Positions 40,331 through 50,394 are shown, counted from the stretch's first letter. The stretch is DNA of 64,000 bases from Caballeronia arvi (GCF_001544695.2 NZ_FCOM02000002.1:1-64000), one strand, 5' to 3'. Made by a program: numbers and translations. Notes: generated from the sequence alone by a model not told the origin.

Positions 40331-40336
40331 TAAAAT
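40331..40336 (+). promoter_or_regulatory. Candidate -10 box of purN, leaderless spacing
   Basis: TAAAAT (40331-40336) lies 6 bases before the purN ATG at 40343, the same spacing as at clpS. The -35 region is weak. A sigma-54-like GG-N10-GC element (40304-40317) overlaps it; see findings. Confidence 0.35.
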
Positions 40337-40342
40337 CCGCGG

Positions 40343-40993
40343 ATGAAAAAAATCGTCATTCTGATCTCCGGACGCGGGAGCAACATGGAGGCCGTCGTGC
40401 GCGCGTGTGCGCGCGAAGGCTGGCCGGCTCGCGTCTGCGCGGTCATTTCCAACCGGCCCGATGCCGCCGGGTTAGGCTTCGCGGCCGCGAACGGCATCGA
40501 AACCAAAGTGGTGGATCATCGTCAGTTCGATGGGCGCGAATCGTTCGATGCCGCGCTCGCGCATGAAATCGAGCGCTTCGAGCCCGATCTCGTCGTGCTG
40601 GCGGGTTTCATGCGCGTCCTGACCGATGCCTTCGTCGGGAAATACGCGGGGCGCATGCTCAACATTCATCCGTCGCTGTTGCCGTGTTTTCCGGGCCTGC
40701 GCACGCATCAGCAGGCGCTCGACGCCGGCGTGCGCGTGCACGGCGCGAGCGTGCATTTCGTGACGCCGACGCTGGATCACGGGCCGATCGTTGTGCAAGG
40801 CGCGATTCCGGTCATCGCCGGCGACGACGCCGCCGCGCTCGCCGCGCGCGTGCTGAAGGTCGAGCACGTCATCTATCCGCGCGCGGTGCGATGGTTCATC
40901 GAAGGGCGACTTTGTATCGAGGGCGAACGTGTCGCCCTCACGCCGTCTGAGCCGCAATGGCTCTTTGCCGACATTGCCGGGGAGGGCGCATGA
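40343..40993 (+). CDS. purN: Phosphoribosylglycinamide formyltransferase
   Basis: 216 residues. Transfers the formyl group of 10-formyl-THF to GAR in purine synthesis. LISGRGSNM binds the phosphate of GAR, LAGFMRVL and MLNIHPSLLPCFPGL hold the catalytic Asn-His, and HGASVHFVTPTLDHGPIV supplies the catalytic Asp. No Shine-Dalgarno is seen before ATG 40343. The stop overlaps the next start as ATGA (40990-40993). Confidence 0.96.
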   Translation: MKKIVILISGRGSNMEAVVRACAREGWPARVCAVISNRPDAAGLGFAAANGIETKVVDHRQFDGRESFDAALAHEIERFEPDLVVLAGFMRVLTDAFVGKYAGRMLNIHPSLLPCFPGLRTHQQALDAGVRVHGASVHFVTPTLDHGPIVVQGAIPVIAGDDAAALAARVLKVEHVIYPRAVRWFIEGRLCIEGERVALTPSEPQWLFADIAGEGA

Positions 40994-42288
40994 GGCTGCA
41001 TGGATTTCTGATCGGACAAACCGAAACTTTGCTCGCGGACGTGCTCCGCTTTTCCGGCCCCGCCGATGCCGCGACGAGCCGCTTCTTCCGCGCGCATCCG
41101 AAGCTCGGTCACGGCGAGCGCGGCGTGATTGCGGAGGCCGTGTTCGCCGTGCTGCGCCGGAAGATGGAGTTTTCGCATCTCGCGGAAAGCGGCAGCGGCA
41201 ACCAGGCGCGCCGTCTCGCGCTGCTCGGCCTGATGCAGACGGCGGGCCTCTCCGCCTTGAAGCCGTTCGTTTCCGCCGACGAGTATCAATGGCTCGCGCA
41301 AGTCTCGAAGATCGATCCGGCGAGCCTGCCGGTGCGCGTGCGCACGAACCTGCCGCAGTGGATCTACGACGCGATGGGCAAGCGTTTCGCGCCCGAAGAA
41401 CTCGCGCAGCTCGCCGCCGCGCTGAACTATCCCGCGCCGCTCGACCTGCGCTCGAACCCGATCAAGGCGGATCGCAAGGTCGTGCTGAAGGCGCTGACGG
41501 AGGCCGGCATCGACGCGGGCGAAATGCCGTTCGCGCCGTTCGGCATCCGCGTGGACGGCAAGCCGGCGCTGACGCGCCTCGCGCCGTTCCAGGAAGGCTG
41601 GATCGAGGTGCAGGACGAAGGCAGCCAGTTGCTCTGTTCGCTGATGGCGCCGCGCCGCGGCGAGATGATCGTCGATTTTTGCGCGGGCGCGGGCGGCAAG
41701 ACGCTGGCGCTCGGCGCGATGATGCGCTCAACGGGCCGTCTCTACGCGTTCGACGTGTCCGACCGCCGGCTCGCGAAACTGAAGCCGCGCCTCGCGCGCA
41801 GCGGTCTGTCGAACGTGAATCCGGTACTGATCGACAGCGAGCACGATGCGAAGATCAAGCGCCTCGCGGGCAAGATCGACCGCGTGCTCGTCGATGCGCC
41901 GTGCTCCGGCCTCGGCACCTTGCGCCGCAATCCGGACCTGAAGTGGCGCCAGTCGCCCGCGACCGTCGCGGAGCTGACGCCGAAGCAGCTCTCGATTCTC
42001 ACGAGCGCCGCGCGTCTCGTGAAAACCGGCGGCCGGCTCGTCTACGCGACGTGCTCGATGCTCGAAGCGGAGAACGAAGGCGTCGTCGCACAGTTCCTCG
42101 AGGCGCATCCGAACTTCCGCGTCGTGCCCGCGCGCGACGTGCTCGCGGAACAGCGCATCGATCTGGATACGGGCGAATATCTGTCGCTGTGGCCACACAA
42201 GCACGGCACCGACGGTTTCTTCGCCGCAGTGCTGGAGCGTGTGCCGGACGCCGCCAAAGCGCCGAAAGCAGCGGAAGAAACCGCGTAA
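40990..42288 (+). CDS. RsmB/NSUN-type (cytosine-5) RNA methyltransferase
   Basis: 432 residues: an N-terminal NusB-like helical part, then a SAM-dependent Rossmann domain. CAGAGGKTLALG binds SAM, DAPCSGLGTLRRNPDLKW carries the first conserved Cys and VYATCSMLEAENEGVV the catalytic Cys. Most similar to RsmB, which methylates C967 of 16S rRNA, but this shorter form is a second RsmB-like branch in betaproteobacteria and its target is uncertain. Coupled to purN by ATGA, 3 bp before the mechanosensitive channel gene. Confidence 0.9.
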   Translation: MRLHGFLIGQTETLLADVLRFSGPADAATSRFFRAHPKLGHGERGVIAEAVFAVLRRKMEFSHLAESGSGNQARRLALLGLMQTAGLSALKPFVSADEYQWLAQVSKIDPASLPVRVRTNLPQWIYDAMGKRFAPEELAQLAAALNYPAPLDLRSNPIKADRKVVLKALTEAGIDAGEMPFAPFGIRVDGKPALTRLAPFQEGWIEVQDEGSQLLCSLMAPRRGEMIVDFCAGAGGKTLALGAMMRSTGRLYAFDVSDRRLAKLKPRLARSGLSNVNPVLIDSEHDAKIKRLAGKIDRVLVDAPCSGLGTLRRNPDLKWRQSPATVAELTPKQLSILTSAARLVKTGGRLVYATCSMLEAENEGVVAQFLEAHPNFRVVPARDVLAEQRIDLDTGEYLSLWPHKHGTDGFFAAVLERVPDAAKAPKAAEETA

Positions 42289-42291
42289 GCG

Positions 42292-43656
42292 ATGCAGATC
42301 CTGACCGACCTCTCCGCGCGGATTTTCCGCGATTTCGGCGAGCCGGAAGTGATCTGGCAGGTGGCGGTTCTGATCGGCCTGCTCGCGGTGGCCTGGTGGT
42401 GCGCGCGTCTGCTTCGCAAGAAGCTCGATGCGCGCCGTCAATCGCGCTTCGAAGCCGTGCGCTTCGGCGCGGAAAGTCTCAACAAGGCGCTTTTTCCGCT
42501 GCTCGGCGCGGTTTTCGTGTCGATCGCGCAAATCGCGCTGGCACCGTTCATTCATACGTCGTTTCTGCGCCTCGCGCTCGTGCCGCTGTGCGGCATCACC
42601 GTCATCTATACGATGCTCTACGTCGCGCGGCGCGTGTTCAGCCGCGGCCAGGCTGAGCACGAGGCCAACGCGCTGCTCTATCTCTTCGAGAAGCTCGTGA
42701 CGGTGATCGTCTGGGCCGTGATGGTGTTCACCGTCATGGGTATCCAGGACGATGTCGTCCACTGGATGGCGAGCGTGCGCTTCAACTTCGCGAACGCGCA
42801 CATGACGTTGCTCTCGCTCGCCTCGGGCGTGCTGTGGGTGTGTGTGACGCTGATCGTCGCGATGTGGGCCGGCGCGCTGCTCGATGATCGCCTGATGCGC
42901 GCCCGCTCGCTCGACGCGAATCTAAAGGTGGTGCTCGCGCGCATCGGACGGGCGCTGATGATTCTCGCCGCCATTCTGGTGAGTCTGTCGATCGTCGGCA
43001 TCGACATAACGGTGCTCGGCGTGTTCGGCGGCGCGTTGGGCGTCGGGCTCGGCTTCGGCTTGCAGAAGATCGCGAGCAATTATGTGTCGGGCTTCATCAT
43101 CCTGCTGGATCGCTCGCTGCGGCTCGGCGACATGATCAACGTCGCGGGCAGTCAGGGCACGGTTACGCAAATCCGCACGCGCTACACCGTCGTGCGCGGG
43201 CTCGACGGCATCGAGACGCTGATTCCGAACGAGAAGCTCATCACCGATGTGGTGCAGAACCACTCGTCGTATCTCACGCGCGGCAACGCGAAAATCGCCG
43301 TGCAGGTGAGCTATCGGTGCGATGTCGAGCGGGCGATGCAGCTGCTCGCTGACGCGACGCAGGGCATCGAGCGCGTGTTGCAGGACCCGGCGCCCGCAGC
43401 GCTGCTCGCGAGCTTTGGTACGGACGGCATCAATCTGGAGCTGAGTTTCTGGATCGAGGACGCCGCGAAAGGCACGGGCGGCGTAAGGTCGCAGGTCAAC
43501 CGGGCGGTTTGGCGGTTATTCTCGGAGAACGGCATCGAAATTCCGTACGCTCAGCGAGAGATCAGAATTATCGATGGCGTCGCCCGGGCGCGCGGCGAAT
43601 CGGTACTAAGTGCCGAAAATCGCGACCTTGGCGCGGCGCCCGCGACCCAAGCATGA
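42292..43656 (+). CDS. MscS-type mechanosensitive channel
   Basis: 454 residues with four to five N-terminal TM helices before the pore helix. Pore helix TM3 is visible as VFGGALGVGLGFGLQKIASNYVSGF, the Gly/Ala-packed MscS signature, followed by the beta domain starting at LDRSLRLGDMINVAGSQGTV and the alpha/beta cage. Opens under membrane tension to release osmolytes. It has more TM segments than E. coli MscS and resembles the medium-length YbdG/YnaI class. Cotranscribed with the RsmB-like gene. Confidence 0.92.
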   Translation: MQILTDLSARIFRDFGEPEVIWQVAVLIGLLAVAWWCARLLRKKLDARRQSRFEAVRFGAESLNKALFPLLGAVFVSIAQIALAPFIHTSFLRLALVPLCGITVIYTMLYVARRVFSRGQAEHEANALLYLFEKLVTVIVWAVMVFTVMGIQDDVVHWMASVRFNFANAHMTLLSLASGVLWVCVTLIVAMWAGALLDDRLMRARSLDANLKVVLARIGRALMILAAILVSLSIVGIDITVLGVFGGALGVGLGFGLQKIASNYVSGFIILLDRSLRLGDMINVAGSQGTVTQIRTRYTVVRGLDGIETLIPNEKLITDVVQNHSSYLTRGNAKIAVQVSYRCDVERAMQLLADATQGIERVLQDPAPAALLASFGTDGINLELSFWIEDAAKGTGGVRSQVNRAVWRLFSENGIEIPYAQREIRIIDGVARARGESVLSAENRDLGAAPATQA

Positions 43657-43834
43657 CCGACTGCTTCAATCTTTCGATCTGACCTATGAATCAGCACCAA
43701 TTCGGGGCGTGAGTTTTTCCTCGTTTTGCTACGATTCAAAAAATTTCACCTTTAGGACAACGACTTGGAACGCATGCAGTAGAATGCGATCGAACTTGCG
43801 CACATAGCTTTCATGCGCACAACACGTCTTTCGA

Positions 43835-43857
43835 GGTCGGTCAGACCGGCCATTTTT
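43835..43857 (+). terminator. Probable terminator between the MscS and desaturase genes
   Basis: GGTCGG (43835-43840) pairs with CCGGCC (43846-43851) around TCAGA and is followed by ATTTTT. It ends 32 bases before the desaturase TTG start, so it may also act as a leader element of that gene. Confidence 0.5.
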
Positions 43858-43889
43858 CCCGAATTTCACAGCTATACAGGTAAAACGCC

Positions 43890-45086
43890 TTGCTGAATTC
43901 TTCGCTCGAATTTCTCGCCAACGGATTGCTTGACCTTTCCTGGTGGCAGATTCTGCTGTTCACGCTCGCGATGACGCACGTCACCATCGCCGGCGTCACG
44001 ATTTATCTTCACCGCTGCCAGGCGCATCGCGCGCTGGACCTGCATCCCGTCGCGGCTCATTTCTTCCGCTTCTGGCTGTGGATGACCACCGGCATGCTGA
44101 CCGGCCAGTGGGCGGCCATCCATCGGAAGCATCACGCGAAGTGCGAAACCGAGGAAGATCCGCACAGCCCGCAGACGCGCGGCATCTGGAAGGTGCTGCT
44201 CGAAGGCGCGGAGCTTTATCGCACGGAAGCGAAAAACGAAGAAACGATGCGCAAGTTCAGTCATGGCACGCCGAACGACTGGATGGAACGCAACGTCTAC
44301 ACGCGTTATCCGATCCTCGGCATCAGCGTCATGATGGTCCTCGACGTCGCGCTGTTCGGCATCGTCGGTCTGTCGGTGTGGGCCGTGCAGATGATCTGGA
44401 TTCCGTTCTGGGCGGCAGGCGTCGTCAACGGTCTCGCGCACTGGTGGGGTTATCGCAACTTCAACTCGTCGGATGCATCGACGAACATCTTCCCGCTCGG
44501 CATTCTGATCGGCGGCGAAGAACTGCATAACAACCACCACACGTTCGCGACGTCCGCGAAGCTCTCGAGCAAGTGGTACGAGTTCGACATCGGCTGGATG
44601 TATATCCGCCTGATGTCGATGGTCGGCCTCGCGAAGGTGAAGAAGGTCGCGCCGACGCCGAAGCTCGCGGCGAGCAAGGCGGTTGTGGATCAGGACACGC
44701 TGCAGGCCGTGCTGGCGAACCGCTATGAAGTCATGGCGCGCTACGGCAAGGCGCTCAAGCACGCCTACGCGCAGGAACTGTCGAAGCTGAAGGAGGCCGG
44801 CGCGCGCGAGAAGTATCAGCTGATGCGCGGCGCACGCAAGTGGTTCCACAAGGACGAAGACGGCCTGAACGAGCCGCAGCTCAAGCAACTGCCCGAACTG
44901 ACTTCGGATAACCAGAAGCTGCGCACGTTCATCGAGCTGCGCAAGGACCTGTCGTCGATGTGGGATCGCTCCAACGCATCGCGCGAGCAACTGGTCACGC
45001 AATTGCAGGACTGGTGCCATCGTGCGGAAGCGAGCGGCATCAAAGCGTTGCAGGATTTCGCGCTGCGTCTGCGCCGCTACGCCTGA
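43890..45086 (+). CDS. Membrane fatty-acid (acyl-CoA type) desaturase
   Basis: 398 residues. Histidine boxes of integral-membrane desaturases are complete: HRCQAH (41-46), HRKHH (78-82) and HNNHH after EEL, giving the di-iron site. Four TM segments surround them. The last ~130 residues form a charged, helical cytoplasmic extension rich in Lys/Leu/Glu, common in the Burkholderiaceae form. Introduces a cis double bond (delta-9 type) into acyl chains for membrane fluidity. The start is TTG 43890 with AGGTAA about 7 bases upstream; no in-frame ATG precedes the first helix. Confidence 0.9.
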   Translation: MLNSSLEFLANGLLDLSWWQILLFTLAMTHVTIAGVTIYLHRCQAHRALDLHPVAAHFFRFWLWMTTGMLTGQWAAIHRKHHAKCETEEDPHSPQTRGIWKVLLEGAELYRTEAKNEETMRKFSHGTPNDWMERNVYTRYPILGISVMMVLDVALFGIVGLSVWAVQMIWIPFWAAGVVNGLAHWWGYRNFNSSDASTNIFPLGILIGGEELHNNHHTFATSAKLSSKWYEFDIGWMYIRLMSMVGLAKVKKVAPTPKLAASKAVVDQDTLQAVLANRYEVMARYGKALKHAYAQELSKLKEAGAREKYQLMRGARKWFHKDEDGLNEPQLKQLPELTSDNQKLRTFIELRKDLSSMWDRSNASREQLVTQLQDWCHRAEASGIKALQDFALRLRRYA

Positions 45087-45119
45087 CGCGCGTAATCCGT
45101 TAAAATTTAAGGACGTCAC

Positions 45120-45150
45120 AAGACCCCGCTCTGGCGGGGTCTTTGTTTTT
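45120..45150 (+). terminator. Intrinsic terminator of the desaturase gene
   Basis: AAGACCCCGC (45120-45129) pairs with GCGGGGTCTT (45134-45143) around a 4-base loop and is followed by TGTTTTT. It lies 33 bases after the stop and isolates the following nadA. Confidence 0.88.
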
Positions 45151-45164
45151 GGGCGACGGTTTTT

Positions 45165-45207
45165 CGCATTTCGCATTTCGCATTTCGTTTTGCTTGAGCA
45201 GCAAGCA
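45165..45207 (+). repeat. Triple CGCATTT repeat and inverted repeat in the nadA leader
   Basis: Three perfect tandem copies of the heptamer CGCATTT (45165-45185) are followed by TGCTTG (45191-45196) / CAAGCA (45202-45207), an inverted repeat just before the nadA Shine-Dalgarno. The whole promoter of nadA must lie between the upstream terminator (45150) and 45219, so these elements are in control position. Confidence 0.5.
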
Positions 45208-45219
45208 GGGGACAGGGAC

Positions 45220-46347
45220 ATGGAAGCGATCAGAAGCGTCGAGTACGACCGGCCGCAAGGCCTGACGTGTGGAGTGGGCGAGGCGTGGGCGCGGGTGCCG
45301 CAAGCGCCATCGCCGGAAGAGCGGCGAGCGCTCAAGGAGCGCATTCGCGCATTGTTGCAGCGGGAGAAGGCGGTTCTCGTCGCTCACTATTATGTCGATG
45401 CCGAACTCCAGGAACTCGCCGACGAAACCGGCGGCTGCGTCGCCGATTCACTCGAAATGGCACGCTTCGGGCGCGATCACGCAGCGAAGACGCTGGTCGT
45501 CGCAGGCGTGCGCTTCATGGGCGAGACGGCCAAGATTCTGAGCCCGGACAAGCGCGTGCTGATGCCCGATCTCGATGCGACGTGCTCGCTCGATCTCGGC
45601 TGCCCCGCCGACGAGTTCTCCGCGTTCTGCGATGCGCATCCGGATCGCACCGTCGTCGTATACGCGAACACGAGTGCGGCCGTGAAGGCGCGCGCTGACT
45701 GGATGGTCACGTCGTCGATCGGTCTCGAGATCGTCGCCGATCTTCACGCGCGCGGAGAGAAGATTCTGTGGGCGCCGGACCGGCATCTCGGCGGCTACAT
45801 CCAGAAGAAAACCGGCGCGGACATGCTGCTGTGGCAAGGCTCGTGTCTCGTCCACGACGAATTCAAGGGCATCGAGCTCGATCTGCTGCGCAACGAGTAC
45901 CCCGACGCGAAGATTCTCGTGCATCCGGAATCGCCGGAAGGCGTCGTCGCGCTCGCGGATGTGGTCGGGTCGACGACGCAACTCATCGATGCCGCCGTGA
46001 AGCTCGACGCGACGCGCTTCATCGTCGCGACGGATCTCGGCATTCTGCACAAGATGCGGCTCGCCGCGCCCGGCAAGACGTTCATCGAAGCGCCGACCGC
46101 CGGCAACAGCGCGACGTGCAAAAGCTGCGCGCACTGCCCTTGGATGGCGATGAACGGTCTCGCCAATCTCGCCGACGTGCTCGAACGCGGCCACAACGAG
46201 ATTCACGTCGATCCGGCCATCGGGCTGCGCGCGCGCGTGCCGATCGACCGCATGCTCGACTTCGCCGCGCGTCACAAGAAGCGCGTGCAGACAAGCGGCG
46301 ATCTGGCGAAAGACGCATCGTTGTTCACGAACGTGGGGGCAGCGTGA
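45220..46347 (+). CDS. nadA: Quinolinate synthase
   Basis: 375-residue [4Fe-4S] enzyme condensing iminoaspartate and dihydroxyacetone phosphate to quinolinate. Cluster cysteines are in [24 protein letters not shown] and the [17 protein letters not shown] block. [15 protein letters not shown] is the first substrate-binding block. ATG 45220 follows AGGG; a longer frame back to 45022 overlaps the terminator and is rejected. The stop overlaps the nadC start (TGATG). Confidence 0.96.
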   Translation: MEAIRSVEYDRPQGLTCGVGEAWARVPQAPSPEERRALKERIRALLQREKAVLVAHYYVDAELQELADETGGCVADSLEMARFGRDHAAKTLVVAGVRFMGETAKILSPDKRVLMPDLDATCSLDLGCPADEFSAFCDAHPDRTVVVYANTSAAVKARADWMVTSSIGLEIVADLHARGEKILWAPDRHLGGYIQKKTGADMLLWQGSCLVHDEFKGIELDLLRNEYPDAKILVHPESPEGVVALADVVGSTTQLIDAAVKLDATRFIVATDLGILHKMRLAAPGKTFIEAPTAGNSATCKSCAHCPWMAMNGLANLADVLERGHNEIHVDPAIGLRARVPIDRMLDFAARHKKRVQTSGDLAKDASLFTNVGAA

Positions 46348-47210
46348 TGTCACTCTTCGAAGAAGTCCGCGCCCAGTACGGCGAAGCGTTCGATGCGGCC
46401 CTCGCGCGCAATGTCGAGGACGCGCTGAAGGAAGATGTCGGCAGCGGCGATGTCACCGGCCGTCTCGTGCCCGCCGATGCGCGGCGCACGGCGCGGATCA
46501 TCGTGCGTGAGGAAGCCGTGCTGTGCGGCGTGCCGTGGTTCGACGAGGTGATGCGCCGCGTCGATCCGTCGATCGAGGTCGAATGGCAATACCGCGAAGG
46601 CGAGCGCATGGCGGCGAACGCGCCGGTCGTGCTGCTGCACGGCCCGGCGCGCTCGCTGCTGACGGCCGAGCGCAACGGACTTAATTTTCTGCAATTGCTA
46701 TCGGGTGTCGCGACCGCGACGCGCCGTTATGTCGACGCGATCGAAGGCACGCGGGCGCGCATCCTCGACACGCGCAAGACGTTGCCGGGCCTGCGGCTCG
46801 CGCAGAAGTACGCGGTGCGTGTGGGCGGCGGCGCGAACCAGCGGCTCGCGCTCTACGACGGCATTCTGATCAAGGAAAATCACATCGCGGCGGCGGGCGG
46901 CGTGGCCGCGGCGATGGCCGCGGCGCTCGCGCTGAATACGGGCGTGCCGATCCAGACCGAAGTGGAAACGCTGGAGCAGCTCGAAACGGCGCTCGGGTCG
47001 GGCGCGGAATCGATCCTGCTCGACAATTTCACGCTCGACATGATGCGCGACGCCGTGCGCATCACGGCCGGCCGCGCATTGCTGGAAGTATCCGGCGGCG
47101 TGAATTTCGACACCGTGCGCGCCATTGCCGAAACCGGCGTGGACCGCATTTCCATCGGCGCGCTCACGAAGGACGTGCGCGCGACCGATTTCTCGATGCG
47201 CCTGCTTTAA
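46347..47210 (+). CDS. nadC: Nicotinate-nucleotide pyrophosphorylase (quinolinate phosphoribosyltransferase)
   Basis: 287 residues. Converts quinolinate and PRPP to nicotinate mononucleotide. Conserved blocks [38 protein letters not shown] and KENHI are present, and [12 protein letters not shown] closes the barrel. Coupled to nadA by a shared TGATG. Its stop codon overlaps that of the opposing nadB inside TTAA (47207-47210). Confidence 0.96.
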   Translation: MSLFEEVRAQYGEAFDAALARNVEDALKEDVGSGDVTGRLVPADARRTARIIVREEAVLCGVPWFDEVMRRVDPSIEVEWQYREGERMAANAPVVLLHGPARSLLTAERNGLNFLQLLSGVATATRRYVDAIEGTRARILDTRKTLPGLRLAQKYAVRVGGGANQRLALYDGILIKENHIAAAGGVAAAMAAALALNTGVPIQTEVETLEQLETALGSGAESILLDNFTLDMMRDAVRITAGRALLEVSGGVNFDTVRAIAETGVDRISIGALTKDVRATDFSMRLL

Positions 47211-48805
47211 ACGGCGCGACGGCGTGCGGCCGGCGGCATGAGCACCGTCGGCAGCGCCTTCGGCAAGGTTCCGGGCCAGTCGCGGCTGTAGTGCAGGCCG
47301 CGGCTCTCTCGCCGCGAGCACGCGGACTCGACGATCAGCGAGGCTACATCGACGAGATTGCGCAGTTCCAGCAGATCGCGGCTCACCTTGAAGTTCGCGT
47401 AGTACTCGTGGATCTCGTCGCGCAAGAGGGCGATGCGGTGCTGCGCGCGCGCGAGCCGCTTGTCCGTGCGCACGATGCCCACGTAATTCCACATCAGACG
47501 CCGCAGCTCGTCCCAGTTGTGCGCGACGACGACTTCTTCATCCGGATCGGACACGCGGCTTTCGTCCCAATCGGGCAATTCGGCGTGACAGCCCTTCGAG
47601 AAACCGTCCGCTTCGATGGCCTGTGCCGCCGCGCGGCCGATCACCAGACATTCGAGCAGAGAGTTGCTCGCGAGCCGGTTGGCGCCGTGCAGTCCCGTGT
47701 ATGACGTCTCGCCGACCGCGTACAGTCCCGGCCGATCCGTGCGCCCCGCGAGATCCGTGACGACGCCGCCGCACGTGTAATGCGCGGCGGGCACGACCGG
47801 AATCGGCTCCTTCGCGATATCGATGCCGAATTCGAGGCAACGCGCGAGAATCGTCGGGAAGTGCTCTTCGAGGAAGGCGCGTGGCTGGTGGCTGATGTCG
47901 AGATACACGCAATCGATGCCGCGCTTCTTGATCTCGAAGTCGATCGCGCGCGCGACGATATCGCGCGGCGCGAGCTCGGCGCGCTCGTCGTGCGCGGGCA
48001 TGAAGCGCGTGCCGTCCGGCAGGCGCAGGATGCCGCCTTCGCCGCGCACGGCCTCGGAGATGAGGAACGACTTCGCGTACGGGTGAAACAGGCACGTCGG
48101 ATGAAACTGTATGAACTCCATGTTCGCGACGCGGCAGCCCGCGCGCCACGCCATCGCGATACCGTCGCCGGTCGCGGTGTCGGGGTTCGTCGTGTAGAGA
48201 TAGACCTTGCCCGCGCCGCCCGTCGCCAGCACGGTATGCGGCGCCTGGATCGTCACGGTGCGGCCCGTGCTCAGGTCGAGCGCGTACAGTCCGTGACAGC
48301 GATGGCCGGGGAGCCCGAGACGATCGGACGTGATCAGATCGATCGCGACGTGATCCTCAAGCACGGTGATGTTCGGATGGTTGCGCACGCGCTCGGCGAG
48401 CGTCGTGACGACCGCGTGGCCGGTGGCGTCCGCGGCGTGAATGATGCGGCGATGGCTGTGGCCGCCTTCGCGCGTCAGATGGAAGCCGAGTTCGGCGGAG
48501 ACATCGCGCGTGAAGGGCACGCCTTCGTCGATGAGCCATTCGATCGCCGCGCGCCCGTTCTCGACGATGAAGCGCGTCGCCGCCTCGTCGCACAGGCCGC
48601 CGCCCGCGACGAGCGTATCGTCGACGTGATTGTCGACGCTATCGGCCGAATCCAGCACGGCCGCGATGCCGCCTTGTGCCCAATCGCTCGCGCCGACGCT
48701 CGCCGCGCGCTTCGCGAGAATCGCGACACGCCGCGTCTGAGCCAGATTCAGCGCGACGCTCAGACCTGCGAGCCCGCTTCCCACGATCGCTACATCGAAA
48801 TTCAT
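47207..48805 (-). CDS. nadB: L-aspartate oxidase
   Basis: 532-residue FAD flavoprotein that oxidises L-aspartate to iminoaspartate for NadA. The N-terminal FAD-binding [18 protein letters not shown], the [10 protein letters not shown] region, the fumarate reductase-like TGHAVVTTL and [26 protein letters not shown] blocks are present, plus a helical C-terminal domain. It is transcribed toward nadA-nadC so all three de novo NAD genes meet here. ATG 48805 is preceded by GGAGAA at about 10 bases. Confidence 0.96.
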   Translation of the reverse strand: MNFDVAIVGSGLAGLSVALNLAQTRRVAILAKRAASVGASDWAQGGIAAVLDSADSVDNHVDDTLVAGGGLCDEAATRFIVENGRAAIEWLIDEGVPFTRDVSAELGFHLTREGGHSHRRIIHAADATGHAVVTTLAERVRNHPNITVLEDHVAIDLITSDRLGLPGHRCHGLYALDLSTGRTVTIQAPHTVLATGGAGKVYLYTTNPDTATGDGIAMAWRAGCRVANMEFIQFHPTCLFHPYAKSFLISEAVRGEGGILRLPDGTRFMPAHDERAELAPRDIVARAIDFEIKKRGIDCVYLDISHQPRAFLEEHFPTILARCLEFGIDIAKEPIPVVPAAHYTCGGVVTDLAGRTDRPGLYAVGETSYTGLHGANRLASNSLLECLVIGRAAAQAIEADGFSKGCHAELPDWDESRVSDPDEEVVVAHNWDELRRLMWNYVGIVRTDKRLARAQHRIALLRDEIHEYYANFKVSRDLLELRNLVDVASLIVESACSRRESRGLHYSRDWPGTLPKALPTVLMPPAARRRAV

Positions 48806-48930
48806 GCTGCCGGTTCTCCGTCCGTATGCTTGTCGATAGCCGGCAAGCATACCCCGCATGAACATTCGGTGACAGCGAAAACCCCCGCACGGTCGTGTGC
48901 AAAGCGTGTGAAATAGCGCTGCGGAAAAAC

Positions 48931-48958
48931 AAAAAGCCTCGCAATTGCGAGACTTTTT
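48931..48958 (-). terminator. Intrinsic terminator of rpmB-rpmG
   Basis: A symmetric CTCGCAATTGCGAG core (48938-48951), extended by AAAAAG/CTTTTT arms with one mismatch, is followed on the minus strand by TTTTTGTTTTTC. It lies 40 bases after the rpmG stop. Confidence 0.85.
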
Positions 48959-48997
48959 GCTGTCTTCGCCTTTCGGCAGGTCTCAAAATCAAGTGGC

Positions 48998-49165
48998 TTA
49001 CTTGATCTTGGTTTCCTTGTAGTCAACATGCTTGCGGGCGACCGGATCAAATTTCTTGATCAGCATCTTTTCCGGCATGTTGCGCTTGTTCTTGGTCGTC
49101 GTGTAGAAGTGACCCGTGCCTGCGGTCGACTCCAGCTTGATCTTGTCGCGTGCGCCTTTGGCCAT
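48998..49165 (-). CDS. rpmG: 50S ribosomal protein L33
   Basis: 55 residues beginning [20 protein letters not shown] and ending with [11 protein letters not shown]. This is the cysteine-free (C-) form of L33, independent of zinc. The AAGGAG Shine-Dalgarno lies 8 bases before ATG 49165. It follows rpmB by 11 bp, the usual rpmB-rpmG operon. Confidence 0.96.
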   Translation of the reverse strand: MAKGARDKIKLESTAGTGHFYTTTKNKRNMPEKMLIKKFDPVARKHVDYKETKIK

Positions 49166-49176
49166 GTGCGTGCTCC

Positions 49177-49410
49177 TTAGATTTCACCGCGTGCGCGCAG
49201 GTCTGCGAGCACGGCGTCAATACCGTTCTTGTCGATCAGGCGCAGACCGGCGTTCGAGACGCGCAGACGGACCCAGCGATTTTCGCTTTCAACGAAGAAA
49301 CGGCGGTTCTGCAGGTTCGGCAGGAAACGACGCTTGGTCTTGTTGTTTGCGTGGGAAACGTTGTTGCCCGACATCGGGCCTTTCCCAGTTACTTGGCATA
49401 CGCGTGCCAT
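49177..49410 (-). CDS. rpmB: 50S ribosomal protein L28
   Basis: 77 residues, [20 protein letters not shown] at the N-terminus, normal length. Only one N-terminal Cys is present, so it is the zinc-free form. AGGAG precedes ATG 49410 by 8 bases. A sigma-70-like promoter at 49593-49622 gives a leader of about 175 nt containing a hairpin at 49457-49471. Confidence 0.97.
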   Translation of the reverse strand: MARVCQVTGKGPMSGNNVSHANNKTKRRFLPNLQNRRFFVESENRWVRLRVSNAGLRLIDKNGIDAVLADLRARGEI

Positions 49411-49592
49411 GAGGACACTCCTAATACACGATTAAGTCTGAGCCGAACGCTCGATTGAAGGAAAATCCTTCGTTCGATGCCTCGTTTCGCCCGATTTGCC
49501 CATCGGGGACTTGGCAGCACGGTTATGCCAATGAGGACTGCGCTCTGTTTCACCGTAACTCAGAACAGGCGGGTTGAGAAAAGCAAACGAGA

Positions 49593-49622
49593 ACTATAGC
49601 AGAAAAAACGCTGCATTATCAA
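49593..49622 (-). promoter_or_regulatory. Sigma-70 promoter of rpmB-rpmG
   Basis: On the minus strand -35 TTGATA (49622-49617), 18-base spacer, -10 TATAGT (49598-49593). The start would fall near 49586. It lies in the radC/rpmB gap, just downstream of the radC stop. Confidence 0.65.
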
Positions 49623-49647
49623 ACCATTTATGGCGTCAGCGTTGGCG

Positions 49648-50394
49648 TCACAGCCAGCCGTGCCGCGCGAACGAGAACACCTCGTTGGCCGCCACGACGA
49701 TGTGATCGAGCAGTCGCACGTCGATGAGCGTCAGCGCATCCTGCAGCGTTTTCGTCAGCCGCCGGTCGCTCGCGCTCGGCGCGACCCCGCCCGACGGGTG
49801 ATTATGCGCGACGATGAGCCCCGCCGCGTTGAGCGTGAGCGCGCGCCGCACGATCTCGCGCGGGTAGACCGCCACGCGTGTGAGCGAGCCGCGCGCGGAT
49901 TCCTCGGCGTGCAGAAGCTGGTGACGCGCGTCCAGATACAGGCAGACGAACACCTCGTAAGGCCGCGTGCCGATCAGAAGCCGCAGATAATCCTCGACGG
50001 CGCCCGGCGCGTTCAGCAGTTCGCGATCGCGCGCTTTTTCGGCGAGCGCGCGACGGCACAGCTCGGACACGGCCAGGAGCGTGGCGGCACGCGCCGGACC
50101 GATGCCGCGCTGCTCGCGCAATTCCATCGCCGACGCGTCGAGGACGCCGCGCAGCGACCCGAACCGGCGCATGAGCTGGCGCGCGACATCGACGGCCGAT
50201 GCGCCCGGAACACCGGTGCGCAGGAACAAAGCGAAGAGTTCCGCGTCGGAGAGGGACGCCGGGCCCGTGTCCAGCAGCCGCTCGCGCGGCCGGTCGGCGC
50301 GCGCCCACTTGCGGATCGGTGTACGGGGCGTGCTCGTGGAAATATCTGCATCGGGCACGGCGGGCGCCTTGACGAGCCGGAGATCGGCACTCAT
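49648..50394 (-). CDS. radC: RadC-family JAMM-domain protein
   Basis: 248 residues: N-terminal helix-hairpin-helix UPF0758 part ([25 protein letters not shown], then [12 protein letters not shown]) and a C-terminal MPN/JAMM metalloprotease-like domain with [16 protein letters not shown] supplying His-x-His and Asp metal ligands. Once linked to DNA repair, the chromosomal protein has no settled role. ATG 50394 has GGAGG about 7 bases upstream. Confidence 0.93.
   Translation of the reverse strand: MSADLRLVKAPAVPDADISTSTPRTPIRKWARADRPRERLLDTGPASLSDAELFALFLRTGVPGASAVDVARQLMRRFGSLRGVLDASAMELREQRGIGPARAATLLAVSELCRRALAEKARDRELLNAPGAVEDYLRLLIGTRPYEVFVCLYLDARHQLLHAEESARGSLTRVAVYPREIVRRALTLNAAGLIVAHNHPSGGVAPSASDRRLTKTLQDALTLIDVRLLDHIVVAANEVFSFARHGWL

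Noticed and set aside
43735-43790. TTGGAA...TAGAAT as a desaturase promoter
   Set aside because: Only 9 bases separate the boxes, incompatible with sigma-70 spacing.
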